64,000 nt of DNA. It comes from Pseudescherichia sp031987975 (lineage in GTDB: Bacteria; Pseudomonadota; Gammaproteobacteria; Enterobacterales; Enterobacteriaceae). Made by a program: the position numbers and the translations under genes. Numbering within the stretch: the first letter of the stretch is position 1; the number at the start of each line of letters is the position of its first letter. Below, in pieces: positions 8,945 through 16,330 of this stretch. Below the pieces are notes generated by a model. It saw nothing but the letters and a program-made list of their open reading frames with translations. It did no database searches and was not told where the DNA came from. The stretch lies in contig NZ_DALZYX010000003.1 of the NCBI RefSeq assembly GCF_031987975.1, forward strand, positions 124,001 through 188,000, written 5' to 3'.

Positions 8945-10203
8945 TGCAGTAACTCCAGACCCAGCTGCTGCTCGACGCGTGAGAAGAAGACAGTGAGATC
9001 GTTTTCTAACGCAGCGTGATCGGGATAAATAACCTGAATTCTGCCGATCGTCTCTCCCGGCTCCACATTAACAATCCCCTGCTCTCCTGGCAGTTCGGCA
9101 TAAACAGGAGAGAAACAGGACTGAACCAGCTTTTTGAATGCGGGTGGAGAGTATGCACCCGCTTTTGCAACGTCAAAACGGATTGCGCTACCAACCTTAT
9201 CGGTTTTTAATATCGTGCTTTGGTCCAGAGCCGTGCCTGAATGAATATCCACTAGCCAGCTAAAGATATTGTTGCCCGTGACGTTATTAAACAGCAGGGG
9301 CATATAGCTGCCCATAATTCGCGGGTTTACCTCAACCAGCACCGGACCGGATGCGGTAAGAATGACCTCAATATGAAAAATACCGTGTCGCAACCCCAGC
9401 GCGGAGAGTACCGAAATCGTATACTCGCTACAGTGCCGCTGTTCATTCTCTGTTAATCGGGCAGGCATATCAATTCTGTATTCCACCAGCTCATTCTGAC
9501 TTGAGCGCCCGCGTCCAGAGATCATAAATACGTTGGCCTGAGTACCGTCATGGAAAACCTCCACCGAAACCATGGTGCCGACCAGATACTCCTCCACCAT
9601 AAAACCGCGCAGAAACTGCTGCTGCATTTTTAGCGGCTCTCTGGCAACCGCAGCCATAATTTTTTCCCAGGCGTGATTAAGCCCGTTGGCATCACGAACA
9701 ATGGCCGTGCCGAAACTGTTAAGCGAGGTTTTTGGCTTGATGACCAGCGGATAGCCAATCTCTTTTGCTGCCCAGAGAAGATCGTTGAGGGATTTTACAT
9801 AGCGGAATTTTGCATTTTTTATACCGTGCTGATTGAGACACTCCCGAGTGTCATCTTTATTTCTGCTTTTCAATACCGACAGCCAGGAGGGAAAGGGCAG
9901 CGCCAGCGCTTCTGCAACGGCGGCGGCAGACTCCATCGAGTTTTCAGCAATGCAAATTATGCCATCAATGGTTTTCCTGGCATTAATCTCTGTCGCCAGC
10001 GTCAGCAGTTTTTCAGCGTTATCGGTATCCTCAAAGTAGTAGATATCGGTGAGCGAATTTTTAATAAATTTGTTTTCTGGCGTATCGGCATAGCAGATAA
10101 ATGAAGAGGACTCGATATAGGAGATGTCATGCCCCAAGGCGAGGATCTCTTTGATTGCTTTTAACCCGGTGAGGTTGGCGTTAATAAAAAGGAAGTGGGC
10201 CAT
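8941..10203 (-). CDS. ATP-grasp amino-acid/peptide ligase
   Basis: A 420-residue ATP-grasp enzyme of the L-amino-acid ligase type (BacD/DdaF/carnosine-synthase-like family). Residues 1-110 form an N-terminal Rossmann-like preATP-grasp domain. The ATP-binding lysines lie in LVIKPKTSLNSFG (Lys156/Lys158), an EEYLVGTMVSVEV block follows (204-216), and the Mg/ATP ligands Glu279, Glu291 and Asn293 are in FHIEV and VLVEVNPRIMG. Such enzymes join a carboxylate to an amine via an acylphosphate. Start ATG is one base after the stop of the C39-like gene. Low GC and AT-rich codons contrast with flanking core genes. Substrates are unknown. Confidence 0.88.
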   Translation of the reverse strand: MAHFLFINANLTGLKAIKEILALGHDISYIESSSFICYADTPENKFIKNSLTDIYYFEDTDNAEKLLTLATEINARKTIDGIICIAENSMESAAAVAEALALPFPSWLSVLKSRNKDDTRECLNQHGIKNAKFRYVKSLNDLLWAAKEIGYPLVIKPKTSLNSFGTAIVRDANGLNHAWEKIMAAVAREPLKMQQQFLRGFMVEEYLVGTMVSVEVFHDGTQANVFMISGRGRSSQNELVEYRIDMPARLTENEQRHCSEYTISVLSALGLRHGIFHIEVILTASGPVLVEVNPRIMGSYMPLLFNNVTGNNIFSWLVDIHSGTALDQSTILKTDKVGSAIRFDVAKAGAYSPPAFKKLVQSCFSPVYAELPGEQGIVNVEPGETIGRIQVIYPDHAALENDLTVFFSRVEQQLGLELLH

Positions 10204-10204
10204 A

Positions 10205-10744
10205 CTAATTTACCTTGTCAGATATAACGATGCCTTTCATGGAAAAGCTACTGGAGAAGCGCGCAACGGGCACGGCATGGTGTCTCTCACCCCAGCGGGT
10301 AGGATCCATAAAGCAGATGAAATGTGTCCCGAACAGGTTTCTGACGCTGTACAGCAGAACCAGATGCCCGCCCCGGCGGCCGTCACAGGGAAACTGATGG
10401 GTTACCGAGGCGATAACCAGCTGTCCACCACGAAGTATGTCGATAACCTCATCAACGGTTAATGCCCTGGCGCTGGCGTCTAGCCCATAAGCTGAAAGGG
10501 TTTGGGCGAGCTGTTCATGTCGCCAGCCCTTTTCCGAGTAGCCGCCTGTGCTGACGCAGCGATTAAATAAGCTCTGGACAGAAACCACCTGACCTGCCAA
10601 CAGCGCCAGTGCCGAACTGGCGCAGGCTAGGCCACAGGAGCGCACCGACCAGAAACGCATGATCTCTGCAAGGTGCTCAGGCAGAGCGGTATTTTCAGGC
10701 AGGTCTGCCGTCCAGTATTGGCAGACGTAGGGCGGTCTTTTCAC
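10205..10744 (-). CDS. C39-like papain-fold peptidase/transferase (standalone)
   Basis: A 179-residue soluble protein resembling the peptidase C39-like domain. The likely nucleophile is Cys37 in SVRSCGLACASSALALL, the His is His127 in GRRGGHLVLLY and the third residue is Asp147 in FMDPTRWG; order and spacing fit the fold. I see no Gln six residues before the Cys (Phe31), where C39 enzymes usually have the oxyanion-hole Gln. There is no fused ABC transporter and no double-glycine leader peptide nearby. The GTG start overlaps the upstream ligase stop as GTGA. It may cleave, amidate or transfer a peptide or aminoacyl group; this is inference. Confidence 0.7.
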   Translation of the reverse strand: MKRPPYVCQYWTADLPENTALPEHLAEIMRFWSVRSCGLACASSALALLAGQVVSVQSLFNRCVSTGGYSEKGWRHEQLAQTLSAYGLDASARALTVDEVIDILRGGQLVIASVTHQFPCDGRRGGHLVLLYSVRNLFGTHFICFMDPTRWGERHHAVPVARFSSSFSMKGIVISDKVN

Positions 10745-11808
10745 GCTGTCTTACCCGTCTGTGCGGCATGTTTAAGAAAAGCCGTATTCATGATGGCCAG
10801 GATCATTTCGTCATAGCTGAAGCCAAACGAGGTGAACATCTGCGTAAAATTACCGCCGTGTGAGATCCCCGGTACGGTATTAATCTCCAGCACAAAGATC
10901 TCTTCCCCCTGAATCATCATATCGACCCGGGAAATGCCTTCACATCCGGTATGGGCAAAAGCCTGCCATGCCGTCTCTTTCAGTTGCCGCTGCTGCTCTG
11001 GAGAAAAATTACCGCCGAGGGAATAGTGGATCGCGTTTTTGCTTTTTCCGAGCTTAAGATCGGCGTCATAAAACTGAGCCTCCGTCCTGGCGGTTAATAC
11101 GGGCAGAACATAGTAGCCGGTTGATAACTGAATGATGCCCACGGTGGCAAAGGCGCCAGCAATATACTTCTCCATAAAATAAGAGGAGACGCCTTTCGGA
11201 CACCCCACTGTCAGCCAGCGGGTTAATTCACTGTCATTATTAATCAAGGTAATGCCGAGGCTGCTTCCGCCCTGACGCTCCTTCATCATCACCGGATATT
11301 GCAGCAGGCTGGCTTTGGTAAGGAGACTATCCAGCGTTTCGTCTTCACCAAGTTCATAATAGGCTGCGGTGCTTACCCCAGCGCTTTTCATCACGTGTTT
11401 AAAGTAGAGTTTGTCGCAGCAGATTGCACTGGCGGCAACGCCTGGTCCCGGGTAGTCAACGCCCAAATAATCCAGCCATCCTTGAATGCGCCCATCTTCA
11501 CCATACTCACCCTGGGCATAGATAAAAACGTAATCGGCTACTGCCAGATAGTCTTTAATTTTCGCATCCGTACTGGCGACGCGTTTGTAGTTAAAGTTAA
11601 GCGCATTCAGCGCCCGGTCAATTGCCAGAATGCCTCTTATTTCGTCGGCGGCGTTATGAGTATAAACACGATTCTCTTCTGAGTGATCGCCTTCAACTAA
11701 AACAATAAATTGCGTAGCGAGTTTATCTTTTACTTTGGCAAGCGCCTGTTTTTCAGCAGCAACATTAGCGTACAGCTCGCTGTCTGCCTTATAAATAGCA
11801 ACGGTCAT
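10741..11808 (-). CDS. D-Ala-D-Ala-ligase-like ATP-grasp ligase
   Basis: A 355-residue Ddl-superfamily protein. Family signatures visible are GEYGEDGRIQGWLDYLG (100-116), an ATP-binding KERQGGSSLG (176-185), Asp296 in SRVDMM and Glu308/Asn310 in EINTVPGIS. The acceptor-side segment after NTVPG reads ISHGGNF, where Ddl enzymes have a T/S-x-H-S-L pattern, and the omega-loop region (FYDADLKLGKSK) also differs from the Y-E-A-K-Y type. A non-D-Ala substrate is therefore likely, although a self-protective Ddl (as in the D-cycloserine cluster) cannot be excluded. It is 33 bp downstream of the PLP gene and overlaps the C39-like gene by 4 nt. Confidence 0.85.
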   Translation of the reverse strand: MTVAIYKADSELYANVAAEKQALAKVKDKLATQFIVLVEGDHSEENRVYTHNAADEIRGILAIDRALNALNFNYKRVASTDAKIKDYLAVADYVFIYAQGEYGEDGRIQGWLDYLGVDYPGPGVAASAICCDKLYFKHVMKSAGVSTAAYYELGEDETLDSLLTKASLLQYPVMMKERQGGSSLGITLINNDSELTRWLTVGCPKGVSSYFMEKYIAGAFATVGIIQLSTGYYVLPVLTARTEAQFYDADLKLGKSKNAIHYSLGGNFSPEQQRQLKETAWQAFAHTGCEGISRVDMMIQGEEIFVLEINTVPGISHGGNFTQMFTSFGFSYDEMILAIMNTAFLKHAAQTGKTA

Positions 11809-11841
11809 AATATTAGTCTCGTAAATAGACGGCAGTGTTGA

Positions 11842-12768
11842 CTACATGGCGGAGAGCTTAGAGATGTAACGCTCTCCAGAGTCGGGAGAGATACAGACAA
11901 TATTTTCGTAATATCCCATCCGTGCGACTTTCTCTGCGACCGCCATGATTGCGCCGCTGGAGAGACCAATATCAACGCCGTCGCTAACGTAGAGCTGATG
12001 GCAGGCTTCTATCGCTTCACCATCGGTGACCTGATAGATCTCATCGATATAATCTTTATTATAAATATCAGGAATAAAATCCGATCCGACCCCCTCTATT
12101 CGCCACGGCGCTCGCTGATGCGTTTCAGAGTACTTATGCGGATGATAAATAGAGCCTGCGGGATCGATAGCAATAACTTTAACGCGGGGAGCGTGTTCAC
12201 GAAAGTAGCGTGCCAGACCCATTGCGGTACCGCCAGAGCCTATTCCGCAGATGATGGCATCCAGGTTTCCCTGCATCTGCTGATAAATTTCAGGCGCGGT
12301 CGAGAAGTAGTGTGCTTCGCTATTATAGGGAGATGAGAATTGATTCAGGTAGTATCGCCCTTGCGCAGCGGCGTACACTTTTGCCATCTCAATGTAGTGT
12401 GTAGAGGAGCCGGCGGGTGCAGAAGAGGTTGTGATAATGACGTTTGCATCCAGATGCTTAAGCAGGGCCAATTTCTCTTTACTAATTTTATCGTGAGTCA
12501 CGATAGTGACTTTATAGCCCTTATGTTTGCCAATCCAGGCAACGCCTACGCCGGTATTTCCAGAGGTAGCTTCAACCAGCTCCATTCCGGGTTTAATTTT
12601 ATTATATAACTCGCACTGATTAATCATGCGTAGCGCAACGCGATCTTTTATTGAACCGCCGGGATTAAAGGATTCTAGTTTAATATAGAGGTGCGTACCA
12701 GCGTATTTTTGTTTGAGAATTTCAACAAGCGGCGTATTGCCAATAGAGTCCGTTATATCACATATCAT
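11842..12768 (-). CDS. Cysteine-synthase-like PLP enzyme (beta-substituting synthase)
   Basis: A 308-residue fold-type II PLP enzyme of the O-acetylserine sulfhydrylase / cystathionine beta-synthase / SbnA group. PLP would be held by Lys41 in NPGGSIKDR; the substrate loop is TSGNTGVGVAW and the phosphate loop GIGSGGTAMG. EGVGSDFIP and CISPDSGERYIS resemble CBS/SbnA-type more than the CysK family. It probably replaces the beta-group of an activated serine to make an unusual amino acid such as a 2,3-diaminopropionate precursor. No SbnB-like dehydrogenase is adjacent, so the SbnA route is incomplete here. It is the first gene of the operon; its Shine-Dalgarno is weak. Confidence 0.86.
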   Translation of the reverse strand: MICDITDSIGNTPLVEILKQKYAGTHLYIKLESFNPGGSIKDRVALRMINQCELYNKIKPGMELVEATSGNTGVGVAWIGKHKGYKVTIVTHDKISKEKLALLKHLDANVIITTSSAPAGSSTHYIEMAKVYAAAQGRYYLNQFSSPYNSEAHYFSTAPEIYQQMQGNLDAIICGIGSGGTAMGLARYFREHAPRVKVIAIDPAGSIYHPHKYSETHQRAPWRIEGVGSDFIPDIYNKDYIDEIYQVTDGEAIEACHQLYVSDGVDIGLSSGAIMAVAEKVARMGYYENIVCISPDSGERYISKLSAM

Positions 12769-13143
12769 AGGTATCTATTCCATCAAATTAACCCACAAAT
12801 AATGTAATTCACCAGCGTCCGCTGGCGTGACAAAATTATGCCTTATTACACGAACAGTCAAACAGAGTAATTAACCATTTCATTACCCAACTTAAAAAAT
12901 AAATAAATAATTTTCAAGAGGTTATAAAGATCGCCTTTTCAGGCAACCCATAATTCTGGCCCAATACTATAAAATTCATGAAAAAATGAGCAGCAAAAGC
13001 TAAAAATTGAACTTAAATTAGCTCTTCACGCTGGCAAACAAGCGACTCTTATGCGGCTTTTTTCATTAAGTTAACATTTCGTCCTTTTATTTTACATTGC
13101 CGACTGGGCTACCTGAACAAAAAAGATAACCCAGCCCACTAAT
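12769..13143. promoter_or_regulatory. AT-rich region with candidate promoter of the ATP-grasp operon
   Basis: A 375-bp, very AT-rich stretch with no supportable ORF. On the minus strand TTGACT (12856-12861) and CATAAT (12835-12840) form a candidate -35/-10 pair, though their 15-bp spacing is short. A palindrome CCAGCG-TC-CGCTGG at 12812-12825 lies just downstream in the leader and could be an operator or an RNA hairpin. The right part should carry the 3' end of the dehydroquinase transcript; I see no clear intrinsic terminator. Confidence 0.4.
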
Positions 13144-13992
13144 TTAACTGCCCTTATTTGCCTTATGCAGCGCCGCCATTGTCTGATGCAGCACCTTTAC
13201 GTCTATCTGTCCCGGCGCGGAGGCGCTGCCCATGCTGCCAAAGGTCAGGTTGCTGCCATAAATTTCACCGGACAGTCGTGTTACCGTCCCCTGCCCGCCC
13301 ATCGCCATCGTCAGCATCGGCCGATCGCTGCGCTGACGCATCTGCCAGGTTATGCTGGTCAGGCGGTTAACATCTTCGGGCGTTTTTGGCATCACCGCTA
13401 GCTTAAGCACATCCGCGCCGTACTGCGCCTGCTGCGCCAGGCGTTGCAGCATCGCTTCGTTGGTCGGGGTGCCGTTAAAATCGTGATACGACACAATGGC
13501 CGCTACGCGATGCCGATGCGCCTGGTCAATTAGCTTGCGTACCGCCGTTTCACCGATGCGCATCTCGATATCGATTAGATCGGCAAATCCGGCCGCCAGC
13601 CACTGCTGATAAAGTTCGATGTAACGTGCATCATCAGGCGCTTTCTCGCCCCCTTCAGGCCTGGTGCGAAACGTCAGCAGCAGCGGCTTGCCGTTAAGCA
13701 CCTTGCGCACGGCCTGACCAAGCGCCGTGACCTTCGCTGCATCGGTGGCGAACGCCAGCTTATCCACACGCAGTTCAAGCATATCGGCCTCGGGTGTCCG
13801 GGCAACCTGCTCTGCCTCCTGCAAGACTTTCGCTTCATCTTCACCCGAAGTCGAGACGATAATCGCCGGCTGGCCCTGTCCAATGGTCAACTTACCTACC
13901 TGTAAAGCGCGAACTGACTGCTCCGCATTTACGCTCCCTGAGCAGACAGAGACGGCCATTGCCATGATTAACGCCATCGGTGCTTTTAACAT
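13144..13992 (-). CDS. Exported type I 3-dehydroquinate dehydratase
   Basis: A 282-residue AroD-family enzyme converting 3-dehydroquinate to 3-dehydroshikimate by a Schiff-base mechanism. Catalytic residues are visible: His170 in VSYHDF, Lys197 in DVLKLAVMPK, MLELRVDKL near residue 72 and SASAPGQ near the C-terminus. Unlike cytoplasmic AroD (about 252 residues) it begins with a Sec signal peptide (MLKAPMALIMAMAVSVCSG) cleaved probably after VNA. ATG at 13992 is chosen, with GAGGG five bases upstream; a TTG at 13995 is less likely. It may act in periplasmic quinate/dehydroquinate catabolism rather than aromatic biosynthesis. No quinate dehydrogenase is adjacent. Confidence 0.88.
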   Translation of the reverse strand: MLKAPMALIMAMAVSVCSGSVNAEQSVRALQVGKLTIGQGQPAIIVSTSGEDEAKVLQEAEQVARTPEADMLELRVDKLAFATDAAKVTALGQAVRKVLNGKPLLLTFRTRPEGGEKAPDDARYIELYQQWLAAGFADLIDIEMRIGETAVRKLIDQAHRHRVAAIVSYHDFNGTPTNEAMLQRLAQQAQYGADVLKLAVMPKTPEDVNRLTSITWQMRQRSDRPMLTMAMGGQGTVTRLSGEIYGSNLTFGSMGSASAPGQIDVKVLHQTMAALHKANKGS

Positions 13993-14151
13993 CAAACCCT
14001 CGCTACGGTGAACAGAAGTGAGTTTTAAGATCTAGTTCACACTTTTCCATCAGGCAAACGCCAGATGCGGATTACTCCTGGTCGGTTTGCACATCGTCCC
14101 AGCGGCTTCTACCTTTTGTTACTTGTCACGTTGGAAACAGGAGGAGATATC

Positions 14152-15234
14152 ATGCAGTACAGGAAACTGGGACATTCAGGCCTAATGGTATCTGAGATCG
14201 CGCTGGGTACACTCACCTTTGCTGGCAAAGCTGGCTTTGAAAAAACGGGTAACGTTGGAGTGGCTCAGGCGCGCCGTTTCATCGACATCGCCCTCGATCG
14301 CGGGGTGAATATCATTGATACGGCCGATCTCTACTCATCCGGCGGCGCAGAAGAAGTGGTGGGCGAAGCGCTGGGCGAGAACCGTAACCGGGTCGTATTA
14401 GCAACTAAGGCACGCAGCCCGATGGGCGAGGGTCCAAACGATAGCGGGGCCAGTCGCTTCCATCTGATCAAAGCCTGTGAAGATAGCCTGCGTCGGTTGA
14501 AAACGGATCATATCGATCTCTACCAGATCCATAACTGGGACGGTATCACCCCGGCGGAAGAGACGCTGCGTGCGCTTGAAGAGCTGGTTAAGAGCGGTAA
14601 AATTCGCTACTTCGGCACCTCAAACTATACCGCCTGGCAGATGATGAAAACCCTTGGCACGGCTGAGGTGAATAAGCTCATCCGCCCCATTAGCCAGCAG
14701 ATCTACTATACGCCGGAATCCCGCGAAGCAGAGTTCGAGCTGCTGCCGATGGCGCTGGATCAGGATATTGGCACTCTGGTATGGGGACCAATGGGGGAAG
14801 GACTGCTTACCGGCACTGTGCGCAGAGGCGTTAAAACACCTGAGACCTCGCGCCAGGGTAACGGCTGGCCGGAACCGTACGTGCACGATATGGAGCACGC
14901 TTACAACGTCATTGATGTGCTGGCTGAGGTAGGTAAGGAGCTGAATGCTTCCGTGGCGCAGGTGTGCCTGGCCTGGCTCTCCTCCCGTCCGGGGATCACC
15001 TCGTTGATCGTCGGCAACCGCACCGAGGAGCACCTGCGGGAGAACCTGGCCGCTGTGGAACTTTCACTTAGCGACGAGCAGCGCCGGCGTATCGAACAGA
15101 CTACGCGCCCTGCGCCGCGCTATCCCTACTGGCACCGCTTCACCAGTGGCATGGACCGCCTCGACCCGGCGGAGAAGCCTTTCCTGGATGAGTACCAGCA
15201 GACGCTGGATGCGAGAAAAGATTTAGAAAGATAA
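14152..15234 (+). CDS. Aldo/keto reductase
   Basis: A 360-residue NADP(H)-dependent aldo/keto reductase with a (beta/alpha)8 barrel. The catalytic tetrad is visible as Asp and Tyr in IIDTADLYSSGG, Lys in VLATKAR and His in LYQIHNWD; cofactor-binding GPMGEGLLTG and SLIVGNRTEEHL segments follow. The start ATG at 14152 is preceded by a strong AACAGGAGGAGATATC ribosome binding site; the longer frame upstream has no homologous sequence. It is divergent from the exported dehydroquinase. Physiological substrate is unknown. Confidence 0.9.
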   Translation: MQYRKLGHSGLMVSEIALGTLTFAGKAGFEKTGNVGVAQARRFIDIALDRGVNIIDTADLYSSGGAEEVVGEALGENRNRVVLATKARSPMGEGPNDSGASRFHLIKACEDSLRRLKTDHIDLYQIHNWDGITPAEETLRALEELVKSGKIRYFGTSNYTAWQMMKTLGTAEVNKLIRPISQQIYYTPESREAEFELLPMALDQDIGTLVWGPMGEGLLTGTVRRGVKTPETSRQGNGWPEPYVHDMEHAYNVIDVLAEVGKELNASVAQVCLAWLSSRPGITSLIVGNRTEEHLRENLAAVELSLSDEQRRRIEQTTRPAPRYPYWHRFTSGMDRLDPAEKPFLDEYQQTLDARKDLER

Positions 15235-15347
15235 ATTTAATAGCAGCTCCGCCATGGATCGGCAGAGGCAATACAGATCACATCCATAGCGCGCCAAAAA
15301 TAGAAGACTTTATCTTTTGTACTCATACTGCTTAACAGCTCCAGTTA

Positions 15348-16121
15348 TTACCCGGCTGGTCGAACAGGCGGCGAAGGTGGCCACTTTCCACCATGCTGGA
15401 TTAGCTTCTCTTTTATTTTGATTAAATCTTGATAGTGTTTATCGCCTTCTTTTGCGCCATTTAAAAGGCGCTGTAGTTGGTTACCCATCGTCCAGCCGAC
15501 GTCGCTACGGATCTCAGGATCGGCTCCCCGATCCAGCAATAGCAAGACATGGTCATGCTTGCCATAATCCAGTGCATAGATCAGCAGCGTATTTCCTGGC
15601 GAATCGGTAACGTTAATATTGGCTCCGCGATCTAGCATCACTTTCAGCGTCTCGGTATTTTTAGCATTGAGCGTCTCCATTATGATGGGATCGTGATGCA
15701 CTTTATCTTTCGCATCAGGCGATAAGCCTCCGTCAAGCAGCGCGCTAATCCAGTCTCCACTGTCACCTTGCAGAACAAATTCAGCCGGGCTACTTCCACC
15801 GGCCGGGCGAGGCTGGAGCGGATCTGCCCCCGCCTTCACCACTTCGGTAATGATCTCTAACTGGGAGGCTGTTTTTTTATCGTTTATGGCATTGCTAAGC
15901 GCCCAGAACAGCAGCGTCATATCATGACGTCCGGGCTTGTTAAGATCGGTTTCTGGCGCGAGTTTTTTTACCTCGTCCACTTCGCCGCGCTCGATTGCCT
16001 TTGCCATAATGAGCTGTTGGCCACTGAAGTAATCTTGTGGATCCAAACCCCTGGTTTGCTTACACCCCTGAATCGCAAACGTAAACAACAGCGCAAGGCT
16101 GAATGAAAAAAACGTCTTCAC
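15348..16121 (-). CDS. Ankyrin-repeat lipoprotein
   Basis: A 257-residue predicted lipoprotein starting at a GTG with CAGGAG seven bases upstream. It begins MKTFFSFSLALLFTFAIQGC, so lipidation would be at Cys20; the following KQT does not give a +2 Asp inner-membrane retention signal. About four ankyrin-like repeats follow (for example AGADPLQPR, GGLSPDAKD, RGANINVTDSPGNTLL, DRGADPEIRSDVG). Such repeats bind proteins; the partner is unknown. Longer upstream starts would bury the signal peptide. It is divergent from mutS. Confidence 0.82.
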   Translation of the reverse strand: MKTFFSFSLALLFTFAIQGCKQTRGLDPQDYFSGQQLIMAKAIERGEVDEVKKLAPETDLNKPGRHDMTLLFWALSNAINDKKTASQLEIITEVVKAGADPLQPRPAGGSSPAEFVLQGDSGDWISALLDGGLSPDAKDKVHHDPIIMETLNAKNTETLKVMLDRGANINVTDSPGNTLLIYALDYGKHDHVLLLLDRGADPEIRSDVGWTMGNQLQRLLNGAKEGDKHYQDLIKIKEKLIQHGGKWPPSPPVRPAG

Positions 16122-16330
16122 ATACAACTCCTGATTTTCCATTACTCCTGCTAAATTCCCAGCGCGTATGATGCGCCTCCCCTTTTTCAAAACTGGAAGG
16201 GGCCTCGTGAAGTTCTTTATCGTTGCTTTCCAGTGAATACTCATCTCCGTTATCATATCTCCCTATCAGATATTTAAGTCAACAAAACGACCCTTGCCTT
16301 ATTTAAAATCAGGGAACTGGACATAACTTC

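Noticed and set aside
12769..13143. Possible precursor peptide gene for the C39-like protein
   Set aside because: Short ATG frames on both strands end after a few codons; no Gly-Gly leader is seen.
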